The notes beneath the pieces are model-generated. The model ran no database searches. It was not told the DNA's origin and saw nothing but the letters and a program-made list of their open reading frames with translations. Positions 1 through 13,160 of a DNA stretch of 64,000 nucleotides are shown piece after piece. Source of the DNA: Phallusia mammillata (taxonomy: Eukaryota; Chordata; Ascidiacea; Phlebobranchia; Ascidiidae). The translations under genes were made by a program, and so were the position numbers. The stretch spans positions 186,001-250,000 of the forward strand of contig QLIY01000045.1 of NCBI GenBank assembly GCA_003260075.1. Reading direction: 5' to 3'. Positions within the stretch are counted from its first letter, which is position 1. Each line of letters opens with the position of its first letter.

Positions 1-1949
1 AAAATTTATTTGGTAATGTTTGCTTTATTGGCATAGTGCAACTGGTATTCAAAAAAGTCGCCTTTCCGGGTGTCCTGCATAATTTGCCTTCTTTGCTAAA
101 ACGTAAAACTTCAAAATACTTATGCAAAGTGGCCATTTTTAATTAGTATAAACCTGATTATAACCATGCCAACCAGCCTATTTTTAACTGTATCCACACA
201 TTTGCATGGACTATGATAACAGATCATAATCATGTATCTTTTTTTAACAAGACCCAACTGCTGTGCTGGTATTAATATGATTTTGGTGTTTGATAAAGTA
301 ACTGTGGTTTTGAGTTTTCTATTTACTTTACATGTTCTTCAACTCCATTGGGACTTGTGTTTGTGTTAAGCTTTTTAAGGTTGCAATGTTGCCTTGTTGA
401 AAGTTTCAACCGAACTGTGCCATTTTCTTTTTTACAATATTACATGAATATTGTCTAGAAAATTTATTTCAAAGTTTAGATGCATTTATAAATGTAATGA
501 GTCATATTTTAGAAGATACAAATCTTGCATTCAGAAGTGCCACGTTTTTGTGGAGATACAATAGTATTGTTTTGACGTTAAAATTATCACGTGACTTCAG
601 TAACACTGGAAGAGATCGGTAGTTTCCTACAAGCGTGACGTCATCTCATTGTTCCCACTTTATAACGTCAACCTATTCAATAGGCGCGTGATCGTTCATT
701 GAGGTAGCATGCGAAGTAGAAACAACGTCACTACAAGAAGTTTATTATCTGAGCTGACGTAGTTTCATCTTGCAAAGTTTTTAAAAGTGTTTGGAAATGT
801 CCAAAACAGGGCGACCACTCAAACTTTGTTTTCAATGTTGGGTAATGATACCAAAAACCTAAGCAAACCTTGAAACAAATATGTAGGCGCACATTTGACA
901 TTGGTGGTATGGTGTGAATTAGGTTGCAAAATATAGGTTTGTTGTACAAGCTTTAACCTAACTAGCGATGATCCGCAAATTTGCCAAGTCATTATTCACT
1001 TTAAGCGCACTTCCTTATTGAGCACATGCTTGACTGGCACTTCACTGTAAAATAACGGGCAAACGTGCACTGGCCGCTAACAGAATTAAATGATAACAAT
1101 AAACAAATAATTTTGACGTTAAGAATATGTGAACCAATAAACCTTCTGTTTACGAATTACGAAATCGAATTGTCTTTTATCCATTTGGCATACTGATCAA
1201 ACGCATCAAATGCAGAAAATTTGTTTTGATAATGTTGAATAAGTCTTTGTGTTATGTACGGAATCAACTTTTTGCAGTTTTTTTTATTTGTGCAGGCACA
1301 TAAGTTTACGGCACATTAAAGTGGAAATGTTTGAAGTGCAAAGTTGCGTTTGGCAAATAAGCGAAAAAAATACAAAAATGAAAAATATGGTTTTGCAAAG
1401 ACTAACAAATGGTAATCGCAAAATGCATATCACACTTCAAAAGCGTTGCGGAAAAACAGTCCATGCATTCTTCCCATCTTCATCAGTGTACTAGGCTGGG
1501 GGGTTTGGATAGTGGGTGCATACGTTGCTGGCCCTGGAACTTTCTGTAAAAAGCCCGTGTGTAGTTAAACAACTGTACCAGTAAGTAATTCACGTCCATC
1601 ACTTCTCAATCAACAGGATGCACAGTGAGCAACGTTTTGCCGCACATCAACTGCGTCAGTGATTTGCGTCATTTTGCGTCATTTTGCGTCAACGTACCAA
1701 CGATTATTTTGTCACTGACGCAACTGAGTTTGATACGGACTACAAAAGAGTACACTAAATGTTTGCTGCTAGAAATGATTAACAAACCAGACCATTTATT
1801 AAAATATGCAATACTCTGTACATGCTTCCGCGGTACCGAAATTAGCAACTGTGTGAGCCGCTTTGTAAAATAACTGAGACTCACGTCGGGGATCATAATC
1901 ATGGGAGTATGAATGTGGCGAGGATTTGGGGTAAAACTGTTTGTAAATT
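1..1949. other. Left flank without a recognisable gene
   Basis: AT-rich sequence. The open frames here are short, start in arbitrary places and lack splice-site or family support. It presumably includes the 3' flank of the minus-strand STPG1-like gene. No RNA gene or complete mobile element was recognised. Confidence 0.5.
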
Positions 1950-3465
1950 TTACAACATTAGGAGATGGTTAGTTTTATAAAAGTCACCAACCGTCTGCGA
2001 TGTGTGAAACCGTGGAGAACTTGATTTAAAGCTTGATGAGATTACAGGTGATTTATCTAAGTATCGAGGCTCGTAGCTGCCTGGCGGTGGTCCTTCTTTC
2101 TGCATATTAAAACGAAACGCTGAATTAGATCAATTAGTTACTCATACTTGACAAAAACTTTTTGGCGATTTTGCAATCAACCATAAATAGGCATCTAACT
2201 CCATCTAGCGGACATACCGGATTAAAGTATTTGGTGGGAAATCGAGGTGATTGGGATTTAAATGCACCGTGCCTGTAAAACAAATAGTCCGCTGTTATTA
2301 AACAATAAGCAGTAAGGAGTGTTTATGAATAAGATGTTGCTGACCTACATATTGTAAAAACTTATTGCCTTTCAAGCAGATCCCCCCCCCCCAACTGACG
2401 TTTCGACGTCCCAAACGAGGCGCCTTCAAGCCGATAAGAACGTTGTGTTTTTCAGCGTGGTGTTATCCTAAAAAAAGGCGTCTTGTGTGGGACGTCGAAA
2501 CGTGGGTCACTTTACAATGCAAATCTGCTGGAAGTGCGATCATTGTTATAGATGTGTGTGTGTTGACAGGGGTGTATTGTACAATTCAAATCGGCATGAA
2601 AAAAAAACAAAAAAAACGATACACAGGTTATTTTAGTTAGAGATTTATCAACAGAAAACGACTTTTCAATTTAAACGCCTGAAGTCAAAAACGTAATCTC
2701 TTTTATGTTGTGTTCTTCTTAAGTACTTACGAGATTGGAGTCTTTGCCACGGGCTTACGCTCTGTCTTGTATTGAGACGGTGACACATTGCAATCCCTAT
2801 CCTTTATTCCAGGTAAGGCTCTTTTACGACCCGCGCTTTTAAACTGGTAGGTGTACGGATGCTTCTCTAATGTATCGAGGAAGTCTTCATGCTCGTAAGC
2901 CCCGGGAAGAAGAACATCCCCATTGCTTGTTGATGTCCTCAAGTTTTTCTTGCGACCCTCTCCCTTAAAGTTGTAAGTAGGCTTGATGCGGTTTAATTCT
3001 TTCTCCTGAAGAAAGTCTTTAATGTCGTAAGTTCCGGGAACCGGCGTTTCCTGCAATTTACAATAGAGTTGTTAAGCGCTTTCAGAACCGAATAACAAAA
3101 GATCGGTTTAGCTTTATCGAGTCCTGTGATAAAAGGGCGTTACTGAAACATTTTAATTAAAACTCGACATCATAAACTTAAGTGAACAAACACTGTTTAA
3201 TTTAAAAATCTTACCTTAAGTGTCACCCTCCACCATTCTCTGTCTGTCAACTGTGGTGTAAAAATCTCTTTAGGTGTGTTTCGACCCTGCGAGATCATAA
3301 GATGATTAAGATTATATAACGTCCTTTTCACGATATAAACCAAATTATTTTACATAACCTAACTATGTTACATCGAGATACCTTAGTATAAGTTGAGTAA
3401 GCTTTGATAGGTGGAAAACTGGACTCGTTGACGCTATTAAGCCTTCCTGAAATTGCAGACGCCAT
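1950..3465 (-). CDS. STPG1: STPG1-like sperm-tail PG-rich repeat protein
   Basis: Five exons join in phase on the minus strand: 3382-3465, 3215-3286, 2731-3050, 2218-2272 and 1950-2099, giving about 226 residues. Exon 1 starts MASAISGRLN. Exon 2 encodes a TPKEIF..PQLTDREWW segment. Exon 3 carries the Pro-Gly repeats (VPGTYD, LLPGAYEHEDF) alternating with YNFKGEGRKK and YQFKSAGRKR blocks. Exons 4-5 add two SPRF blocks and PPPGSYEPRYL. This alternation of PGxY and F-K-S/G-x-x-x-R segments is typical of STPG/SHIPPO-type proteins. STPG1 (MAPO2) in mammals is linked to alkylation-induced apoptosis and is expressed with sperm and ciliary genes. The splice sites are canonical and the start lies in a plausible first exon. 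The exact terminal exon is least certain, because reading into its last residues could bypass a further intron. STPG4 or another family member is possible. Confidence 0.72.
2382..2501. mobile_element. Foldback/MITE-like inverted repeat beside a C-run
   Basis: Inside an STPG1 intron, a run of 11 C (2382-2392) is followed by an inverted repeat. The arm at 2397-2424 matches the reverse complement of the arm ending at 2501 in about 25 of 28 positions, including a perfect 16-bp core (ACGTTTCGACGTCCCA). The spacer is about 50 bp. The structure is that of a small foldback element. No target-site duplication was resolved, so the family is unknown. Confidence 0.6.
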
Positions 3466-6400
3466 GACCCAGTAAACAATTCCAGCCTACCAAGTAATGC
3501 ACACAGGCCCGACTAACTTACTTTTATAACCTCACGGTTTTACTGCTTCTCAAACAAATCCCATCTCATTGTGTTATAGTTGGGGCTTGTAGGTCGCAAC
3601 CAGTGTGGCGACAGTTTCGAGTCAATACATAGTCGACAACTGCCGAGTGGCACATGACAATATTGTAATGGCCCTGCGCGTGTTTACACAGAAATACAGT
3701 TTCATTCATCGCTACCCTTTCATATGCTCCCCGCTATGTCTGGTGGCCCACATTCGTTTGTGTTACTAGTTCAGAATATGATTGAAGTGTTGCGAAATAG
3801 TTTGTATACCGCCGGGTAAGGTTTGTAAACTCAATTTGAATGACACATTGACTCTGAAAATTCATTAATAGTTATTGATGTAATCAAACCAGCCGCGCTA
3901 ATAGTGAACCGACCTAATCACCAACCATATGTTGTATCGACAGACAGGTGAGAAAAATAAATATATGCACACATAATAAACAAATGACAAGTTTGACCTG
4001 AATATGAATATACATACAAATACACATTAAGATTTGTGCTAGTGAACTGACCCTTCGTGGAATGGTGCGAAGCTCTCGAAGAGAAATTGAACTTCTGACG
4101 CCGGACAAAAAATAACCACGTGACGCTCGTCTCGCCGCTAGAGGCGTCGTCCTGGAAACCGAAAGATCGGGCACGAATTTCATTTGTGTTGGTGGGTTGG
4201 CCATTATTGAATTATAAAAAAAATGTTGCTAAAAAAACTGTAGGGTGTTCTATTAGGTATAATAGGTTAGCATTTCTGACTTTGCAAGTCGTGAAAGCAA
4301 CAACAAAGCGAATATTTTTTTACAAATTGTACAAGTACATTTTGTGCTGTTTTTTTAACCGCGTGATTAAAAAACAAACTTGTAATATTATTGTATCCTT
4401 CTCGTTGTGCAATTATAATGTTTAGACTGTAGATCCCCTGTCTGTATCGATTTCCTGCCCTTCTCAACCTCCAACCCCGGCCACACACATACCTCGTTTG
4501 TTTTAGATGTTTACTAAACTTTGCTATTGTCTTACTGCAACAACCACTCGAATAAGCTACCCAAGTTTATCCACAAACATCGGCAACATCGAGCCAAACG
4601 AATGTCCTCCAAGTATTCGTGTCATCCTTGTTTCGAGTGGGTTGCCAATCTAGCAGCTATATTTCACGGAAACATGACACCAGTTTGGTTTATGTGTCGT
4701 GTAATGTTACTAGAAGGGCTCACAATTCCCATAATCTTGTTTTGAAAGCAACGTTTAAATGACACTGGTAGACTATATTGGTCGAACCAGAACTTTTTTG
4801 CTGATTTTGCGTAGCAGTTAATTGCTGAATATGCCTTGCCTAGTGTTTTCAACACACTAATTGTGCATTTCACAGCTTCTGAAACCTTTCAGAAACTGCA
4901 AACACACATTTTGTTATGCGAGTGTGCAAACCGGACATACCTTACTACGCCAAAAGCGGCAATTTGCAGCAGCTGGTCTTTGGTTTCATTTTACCAGCAA
5001 ACCACTAAAGACAATTAGCGAAGTTTCTTTGTGGCTTTGACCCACTTAGGGCAATGCAGGTTGTGCAAAATAACCAGGTAAGGCAATTTCGCTTGGAATG
5101 CGCAACGGGCGCCTTGCTGATCAAGTTACCAGTCACCACGCTAGCAATCAGAAAACGAAATCAGTTTACACCACAAGAAGTGCCGAGGTTGTGCGCAAAC
5201 AAAGATACGTAATTTAAAGGCGCGGAAAGTATTGTTACTGTCGACGACTGCTTTGTGTTTAATTTAATTATTAAGTAGATTTTCGCTGTACCTGTCACGT
5301 GGAAACAGGAAACAAAACCTCCCCTGTACTTCACATTGTCTAGTTTAACAGTGTTGTAAAAGGGATAAGTGCTTTTTCCGCCAAATTTATAATTTAAAAT
5401 AAAAAATAATACCGTAAGTTCCGAAACATATTGTTGTAACCTATATCTTTAATCTTTTAATGTCGTTTATACAATACATGCTGGATATATAATTATTTGT
5501 ACAAACCTGTATATGAATGGCAAAGAAAGCCCACAAGGTGACGCTGCGGTTCAGTTAAGTGTTCTTTTGTCGCCATTAGGTACTGAATTAGACGTAAAAT
5601 TATTTGAAGAGTATCCATTAAAAAACTCCAATAAAACAGATTTCCTGACACCCGGCCATAAACTTTGATAAAAACCAAATGTGGTGCCAAATTCTCGGTG
5701 CGTGACAAATAGTCGTAACTTGCATTTTTTCGCAAGATCGTAGATTGTTGCTTCTCTGACAATATTTTACCCACCAAGCGTTTTTGGAAGAACAGCAACT
5801 TTGGTTGTGAGACAAAGAGTTTTTGTATCATACACACCTCTTTTGTGGTCAACAGCAAATACTACAAAAGGAGTGGAAACTTGAGGGTGGAAAACAAAAT
5901 TCCGCGAATGCCTTTTTCCGGGGGGAAATCGATTCTCCAAATGTGGACAACCTTGTTGTTGCACCTGTTTGACCGATCCATGCCAAATTGATTCTCCCTC
6001 TGTGGAATCTCGAGAGCCAAGGAACCTCGGTCATTGTTGTATCAAGTGTTGTCCCTTGTCCTACTCGAACACGATGCTTGCTTTGTCAACTTGCACGCGC
6101 CATTTCAATGCAGGTCACGTAGAACCGAATGCGATTAATTCTGCCACAAAAGGCACCTTCGAGTGGCTTTTTTGATCATGCTCTCGTGCGAACACGTGTT
6201 TACAACTTTAGCGCTGAATGCTACATTTTCGGGAAATGAACACACGCAAAGTAAAGTGCTCCACTGCATTGCGACGATAAACATACAATTAAGCGACCAG
6301 GGTATAATATTCTGTAAATCCGATTTTAAGTTTCAATCATAATAATTTACGTATTAATAAAATTGTATGTTAATTTAGATCGATGTAATAATATTGGGCA

Positions 6401-9400
6401 TATTGCCATAAAGATCTGTTGTCAGGATGGCATATTTTTTTCTGCGGTTCAAGACTGTACTAGTTCGAAGTTTTTGCGTGTTTTTTTAATTTTAAATGTC
6501 CTTTTTAAAAAACTGTTTCCTAAACGTTTTTCAGGACCTGTTTTGTTATTGCGATTTTTATTACACTTATCTATTATCGGTAGACGGGATTGATGGATAT
6601 GTTTTTTCGTTGAATACAAGCGCAATGGCGTCATGCTATAAACTTTAAAGACCCAAAGCTTAGTGTGTGCCACTCAAGGATCAAAACGCAAAGGATAACT
6701 CAAAAAACGTTCTGCTATTGCGTTTGTTCAAACAGTCTGCAATACACTATCACCAACAATAGGTTCTTGTGTTGTCAGAACTGATTGTTGGTAGATGTGT
6801 AATATACTGATCGATCGAAACACTATTCTTTGATCTATTAATCCCCTTACAAGTGATTTTTGGCAACACCACCCACAATTCGGTCGTCGAAGCTTTAAAA
6901 GCATCCGTAACATTAAGCCCTGTGCCAATACAAGTGGTGAATCACGACCTTAATCCTCTTCCCACCTGCCCAAACTGCAATCTACCTTCTCAGCCACCAA
7001 TGGTTGGCAGGCATGTTAACTCGTTGGGATTTGTGCCACCATTTTCGGTAATAAGGCTGCCTATTGCGGGAAAGCGGCATTTCTTCAAATCCATGATTCA
7101 CCGCATCGGAGGCCTGACCCCAACGGTGTTTGATCAGCGGTGACAGAAGGATGAAATTGTAGCGGTCTGAAATCGCATTATCGTTATCGATGACAACTCG
7201 AGGCGCGGCATCGAGACTATGTACGGCAAGGCGAAAAGCACTTCATGCATACATGGCTTCCAAAATGGTACTTTGCCCAATTCAAGTTCTTGTTTGGTCC
7301 TGTTATAAAACGCAGACGCTGCGAATAATCAACATTTCGGTGGTTTGTTGACGCCTCGACGATACGCTGATGGGAAAACTGTGACGCCAGGCGCAATGTG
7401 TTGACCAACAACAATGCCACCGCACAAACGAATAACAAGAATCAGTCAATCTTGTATAAAGCGTTTTTTTACAAAATGGTGATTTATGAAACGTGCTTAC
7501 ACTGATTCATTTGTCTGCTTCGATTTTAGCAGAAGCGAAAATAAGGTGTGTTTTTAAATGCCCGAATTGTTTGACGTACCAATAAAGTGATTTGGTAATG
7601 CTCCTGCTTAAATCAAAGTTCCACTAGTTTTTTCCAAAGGTTTCTTTGAAAAATGTAGTTGTCACAATATGTTAGCATTTTTATGTTACCTGTCCTTAGG
7701 TTTTGCACTTTTTGGAATATTCTGTCCTTAATGACAAGTTACTAAACAAATCCCAATTTCGCTGTTTAACACAAACCCGCACTTTTTTGAGATGTCCATG
7801 TGTCTGTCAATTCGCAAATTTAAAAGTGAACGCATAACATGTGTGTGGCGATCCTCATATAACTAATTTAGGTTAATGACAGGCACAAGTCATGAATCAC
7901 CTGGTTGTTTTGAGGTTGTAAAAAAAGTTCAAATGATTTGTGGCGAAAAACATGCATTTTTCTTTACTTAAGCTGCAAGTGACGATCAGCAGTAGATGTT
8001 TAATTATTGTCACGATGCCCTGACGCTGTGATAACATTGTTTGCAATCAACAGTGCATTTTTTCGTATCTAATACTTACTGGTGCCTGTAACAAGTTCGC
8101 ACGGCTTAATCCGTCCAATCAACATTCTTCGCATACCTGTCTATAAAACGCGAGCTACCGCCAATCGACCTTCCATATATGGCAGGTCGACCCGGCCATT
8201 CCATCACTCACCGCAAACCAGGGTATCAATAGCAGTGGGGCGGCCTGGGGTTAATTCGCCTTGGAACCCAAGCCCGTGGACTCAAGGAGCCACGGAAGTT
8301 TTTATAGGCGGGAATGTTGTTTTGATCGAACGTTTCAAGTCCGCTAACAGTCCGTGTGGTATTCACCTAACAAGTTCATCCATCAATGTAGCTTCCTATA
8401 ATCCAAAGGTTTTAGCTTTTTTTGCCTAATTTAGGGTATGTCTCTTATTTCAACAGGTATCGTAACCAAACCGGGAAAACTGATCTTTCTCTTGGAGATT
8501 CGTTTCTTTGCGAACGCAGGAACCGTTTTCATTTGTGTTGCAAATGGGGATTTAGGAGTTGTGGGAGTTGAGGAAACCTGATTTTAGCGATATTTGTTGA
8601 AAAGAAAAATGAATTTACCCATTGTACATCATCAATACCGAAAGGAGTTACGGTTTTTATAGTTTTGTGGTTAAAATTTAAATGATAAACGCATTCCCGT
8701 ATTGAACAAATTGCCCCACATCGTTTTGCTAAAATGTTAGTAAAGCCAAAAACAGGTGTGTCCTACTTTAACAACGATTTCCGAACTAACGCCACTTTGT
8801 TCCAAAAATATATCGCAGCACTTTGGACGAAAAAATACCAACTCCTCGATGTAGAGGCACGAAATCATTTTCAGCAACAACTAGTCGTTGACCTGGGTGG
8901 TCGGTAATGGAACATTGTTTGTAAACTTTTTGTTGGCATTAGCTTTGATATCTTCCATACAATGGATGTGAACTCGACTCCAAGTTCTCACCCTCATTGT
9001 TTTCTGCTGAAGTGTATATTGCATAGGGGCGAGGCTGTATTTCGGCATGTTTTACTGAATAGTTAGAAAATCACGTTCCCACGCATAATTCACTTGTCGC
9101 ACAATAAAGCCTAGCTAGTGTGTTGTGTTTTAAGCTATATCGTGCAAAACAAACCATAATTAGGAGACCGGAAAGTATTATCTTTTTGACAAAGATGAGT
9201 CCAAAGTATTTAAAGTTATCCACAATTTTGTGAAACAACCCTTTATTATGTTTATGAATGAACAAAACTGACCAATTTTCAACCGTCAAATTAAATCTGT
9301 CTGTTAAACTATTTTGTGTTTTTATAACAAAACCGTTGCTCGGTAAAAAAACGCATTTAAACGTAACCATGTGAATATCAATCAACTATACCATAAACTT

Positions 9401-11055
9401 CACAAGCGCCAGAGTAAACCAGAAAACGTCGTCAGATGCAGTTTATTATACCAGCAAGCAATTCGGGGCACGTCTGATTTAACAGGGAAAGTGGAAACCA
9501 CTCTGCAACGGGGCGTCTAGCCGCTGGGATTGTGGAATAAACCACAGAATAAACAATTTGGGCCAAACTCATCCAACAGCATCAAGCAAACACATTAAAT
9601 TTGCCGAATATGCGTTTTCAGGTGCGGCAAGTTCAGGCAAAGACGATGGATTGATCTCAACACATTCTGGTGTCACCGCGGGTCTATGCACACAAAGGAT
9701 AACAAACAACAGCTTTGCCTATTTTATAACAGATGGGAAGGGAACACTGAGGATGAGAAATGTCTTTCAAGACAGAATAAAACTAACTGCAACATACGAC
9801 TTGCCATAAAAAATGTAACAATGCGTTTTGGCGAAAACTTAAGTGAAAACCTATTTTTTGGTAATTTTAGGGCAATACCCTCCGCGGGTCATTTGCCGCT
9901 CGATCCTTGCGAACCAATCCCAAACCAAGGAATTAGACCATACAAACAAACCCTGATAGTTAAAGAAGTTGTTTTCGTTACGCAAATTCATGCGTAGCAA
10001 ATTATTTATTCCATGACTGACAACTAAAGCGAAAAATATTGCGTTGCGCAGCACGACTGGATCTCAACCGAGAATTTATTGAGCCCCAAAGCGTTGCGGC
10101 TTCTGAACATCAGTCGGGAATAGTGGGTCTCACGCGAATTACGATGCCAGTGGCTTTATTGACACTCGACCGAAACGGGTGCTTGCCCGCCTTTTGTGAA
10201 CCTTGTGCTGCTCTGTGCTGGTTGTCATCGTTAAGCCAAATTTATTTTTCTATTTTTCTTTGGCTTGCTGCAGTGGAATGATGAAGCATTGAATGCCAAC
10301 AGGTGGCTAACATTTATCACTTTTTAACATGAGGAGGGGGGCGTTTATTTGCGATAACCGTTTTCATGTGCTAAAAACGTAACATTGTTTTTAATACGTA
10401 TGATGTGTTGCCAATATTAAATGATATGTTGCCAAATTTTTAAATGTGCCAAAACGCGAAAAAATGTGTTAGAGAAAGCGGCAAAAACAGTCTTTATACT
10501 GCCGCAGTTTAAGCGCAGCAATTTCTTTCTCTACGACTTCACCAACCAACCTTGTGGAATGGATCAAGTTCCAAATGCCACTTTACGGCTCAAGGGCTTT
10601 AAGCCCCCACCACTCGCTTATCTCTACAATTGCCACAAGCACTTTATGCAACCTTCGGGACATTCAGGAACGTACCAAGGTTGCTAGGGTTTCCTATATT
10701 CAGCTCTGACAGAATACGCATCTCTTAAGATTGGGAGTGTTGACTGCGTTATGCGTCAGTGTTCGTCTCGCGCGCGCTTGACGTCACTTGTGGTCAATTA
10801 TGATAAGACAGATGATGTTCATAACGCGTTGCGTCGAAGTCTAATAAGGTCGAATTATGTTATCATTTGAAAATCACAAAAACAGTTCAAGTTTGGTTAG
10901 TCTTGAAATTGTACACAACCGCGAGGAACTGGGCAACAGGCATTCGCCACTTGAATTCAGTTCATGAAATGTTAAGGACCTTAGACTTGTTGACAGAGAA
11001 CGCGAAACCGGCGGCCGTTGCTACAAATACGCCGCAAAATACAAATAGTATAGAC
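3466..11055. other. Gene-poor intergenic region
   Basis: About 7.6 kb between the STPG1-like gene and the hAT element at 11056. Open frames longer than 90 codons exist (for example around 6853-7143 and 8082-8429) but none shows domain motifs, linked splice sites or family resemblance. A locally GC-richer patch near 4080-4200, just upstream of STPG1, could belong to that gene's 5' region. I see no RNA gene. Confidence 0.45.
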
Positions 11056-11609
11056 CAGTGGTTCTTAACCTTTTTGGTGTGGTTTCCCACTTAAGTAAAT
11101 CACCAAGTTCGAATTTCCCCCTCTGTTATTTTTATACTGATGTTTTGTGCCCAACATTAACAAAAACATATTCTTTAATCGAAACAATTTTGTGAAGCGA
11201 ATTTGTCGGGACCTTAAAGGCATACTGCAATCTTATTTAGTTTAAATAGTGATTTCGTGAGAAAGTAAAGTCAGGTGGAATTTTGAAAAATCCCATGTGC
11301 TTGCATTAGTCGTTTATTGCATGACAATCAACAGATCAAATGCATTTATTCGCGAACAATAACAAAGTCATTGATACTTTTAGCAATGTCTGTGACGTAA
11401 CAAACGATTTTTTGGATTTTTTTGCGCCTTGTAAAACTAGGTGAAGTTAATCTTACATGTTGTTGCGGAAAATTGTGTATTAAATTAACTTTCAACGGTT
11501 AGTTTCAACCCACGGGCCCGAGTTTGGTGACTTCTGACTCACACAATTTCCCTCCAAAAACATTAAATTTCCCACTAGTGGGAAATTTCCCACCGGTTAA
11601 GAACCTATA
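11056..11609. mobile_element. Non-autonomous hAT-type element (MITE)
   Basis: The left end reads CAGTGGTTCTTAACC. The right end is the near-inverse, GGTTAAGAACC followed by TATA. The element is flanked by 8-bp duplications that match in 7 of 8 positions (GTATAGAC at 11048-11055, CTATAGAC at 11610-11617). CAGNGGTTCT ends with 8-bp duplications are characteristic of hAT elements. There is no transposase frame in the 554 bp, so it would need a transposase supplied in trans. Confidence 0.75.
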
Positions 11610-12645
11610 CTATAGACCAACAAATCGTAAATTGTAAAGAACTACTATTGCGCAAGAAACCGTGCAAGTCATGATATTGCCAATTACTGTTGTTTACTAC
11701 GTTTTCTCCGCCTCGTTGCATCGAAGGTTTCTGCCTTGACCGCTTCCGACGCATTTTGCCATGTTTGGTGTAAAGGGATGGCAATGCATTTCGGCAGGTA
11801 TGTGGCGCGTCATCGGCGAACTTCTGACGTCAGCGCCTGTCAGGTCCATTCATGCGAACTCGCAAATGCCATTGGATGAATAGGCCTTAGCTTTTAAGCC
11901 ATTCTTACATTCCAGTACGAAGAAATTTATATTTAACGCCAATGGCTTCACAATCAGTTCGATGACATTATTTTTTCCGGTTTGACATGTTATTCCACTA
12001 CATATTTTCCGGTTTGATACATTTTTGGAAAAATGTTTATGTATTCAATGTACTGGACGAAAATATGTAGTGGAATAAAACAAAACATAAAATAAACAAC
12101 GTACCCCACCACACAGCAAAATTTGTCCATGAAACCTCCATATTAAGTTTCAAAAGAAAAACCGTTTCTGTACTAGGAAATATTTTGCTCTCGGAAGTTG
12201 GACGCCACAATATCGTCGTGATCTTTGCTGTGTATTTGTGTCCCAAACTTCACTCCCGAATTTGGTAAAGAAAAACAAGTGTAATGTCTCAAAATGAACA
12301 TGCCTCGGATCTGTAAAGAAAGGCAATCATTGTGTTAACTTGATTTAAAAACCTTTAGGTATTATGTGATATTGATGTCGTACTGAACTTACCATGTAAA
12401 GGTCAAAAACGGCATTTTTGAAATATTTTTCTTTTTTTGTGATGCTACACCAAGAATGAAATATTCAAAAAATTAACCTCATCACCAAAAGACATGCGAA
12501 CACACCCCCTTTATCGCCGTCATTTTAATGCTTTCTGACGTGCGTTTATATGCTCCACGCGTGGAGAAAGGCACAGCACACGGCACGCGCTTCTTGTGGC
12601 AGAGCAAGAAAAAGGCACAACGAGAAACGCCGAGCACCTTTTCAC

Positions 12646-12654
12646 TATATAAAG
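12646..12654 (+). promoter_or_regulatory. TATA box, candidate thrombospondin promoter
   Basis: TATATAAAG sits in a locally GC-richer stretch about 0.5 kb upstream of the thrombospondin start codon and on its strand. The rest of 11618-13160 has no recognisable gene. The transcription start is not otherwise visible, and a 5' UTR intron or trans-splicing would move it. Confidence 0.35.
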
Positions 12655-13160
12655 CGCCCTGGCCGTGTACAAACCCCATCGGATACACATGGGGCCTCGG
12701 CTGACCAAGTGGTTTTGCCTTTGCCGTGTTTGGTAGATGTTGGAGCTTTAGTGAATTGCAGGGTGCAAAATTACAGACTGCTTTGTCGCAAAATCTTGAT
12801 GTTGTGGTATGTAGCGATTTCCTGTCGTTGCGCAAAAATTTTATTGTTGGATTTTGAACAAAAGGGACAGTTTTATGATAGGTCGCCTTATAAAGGTTTA
12901 GAATCGAAATTTTTCGAAACTGTAATTTCGACAGCCAGGGGCTTTTAAAAGCGTTTGCGTGTCGGTGCGAGGAGCCATTTGTGCACTATGTGACCAGACG
13001 CACGTGGCGATTAGCGTAGTTACGGACATTTAAAGAATGACGTTAGTTAGAAGTGTTACCCACTGGTAAATTCGTATGTCAATTGCAGATTTTGTTATTG
13101 TTTGTCCTGAATATTGTGTCTCAAAAATTATTTTTGCTTGGCTAAGAAACCTTCACTGAA

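Noticed and set aside
6853-7143. 96-codon plus-strand frame
   Set aside because: Composition looks protein-like in places, but no domain, start context or linked exon could be found.
12482-12948. Long overlapping frames on both strands before thrombospondin
   Set aside because: They overlap a TATA-containing, locally GC-richer promoter-like stretch, show no domains or splice partners, and are read on both strands, as expected by chance in GC-richer DNA.
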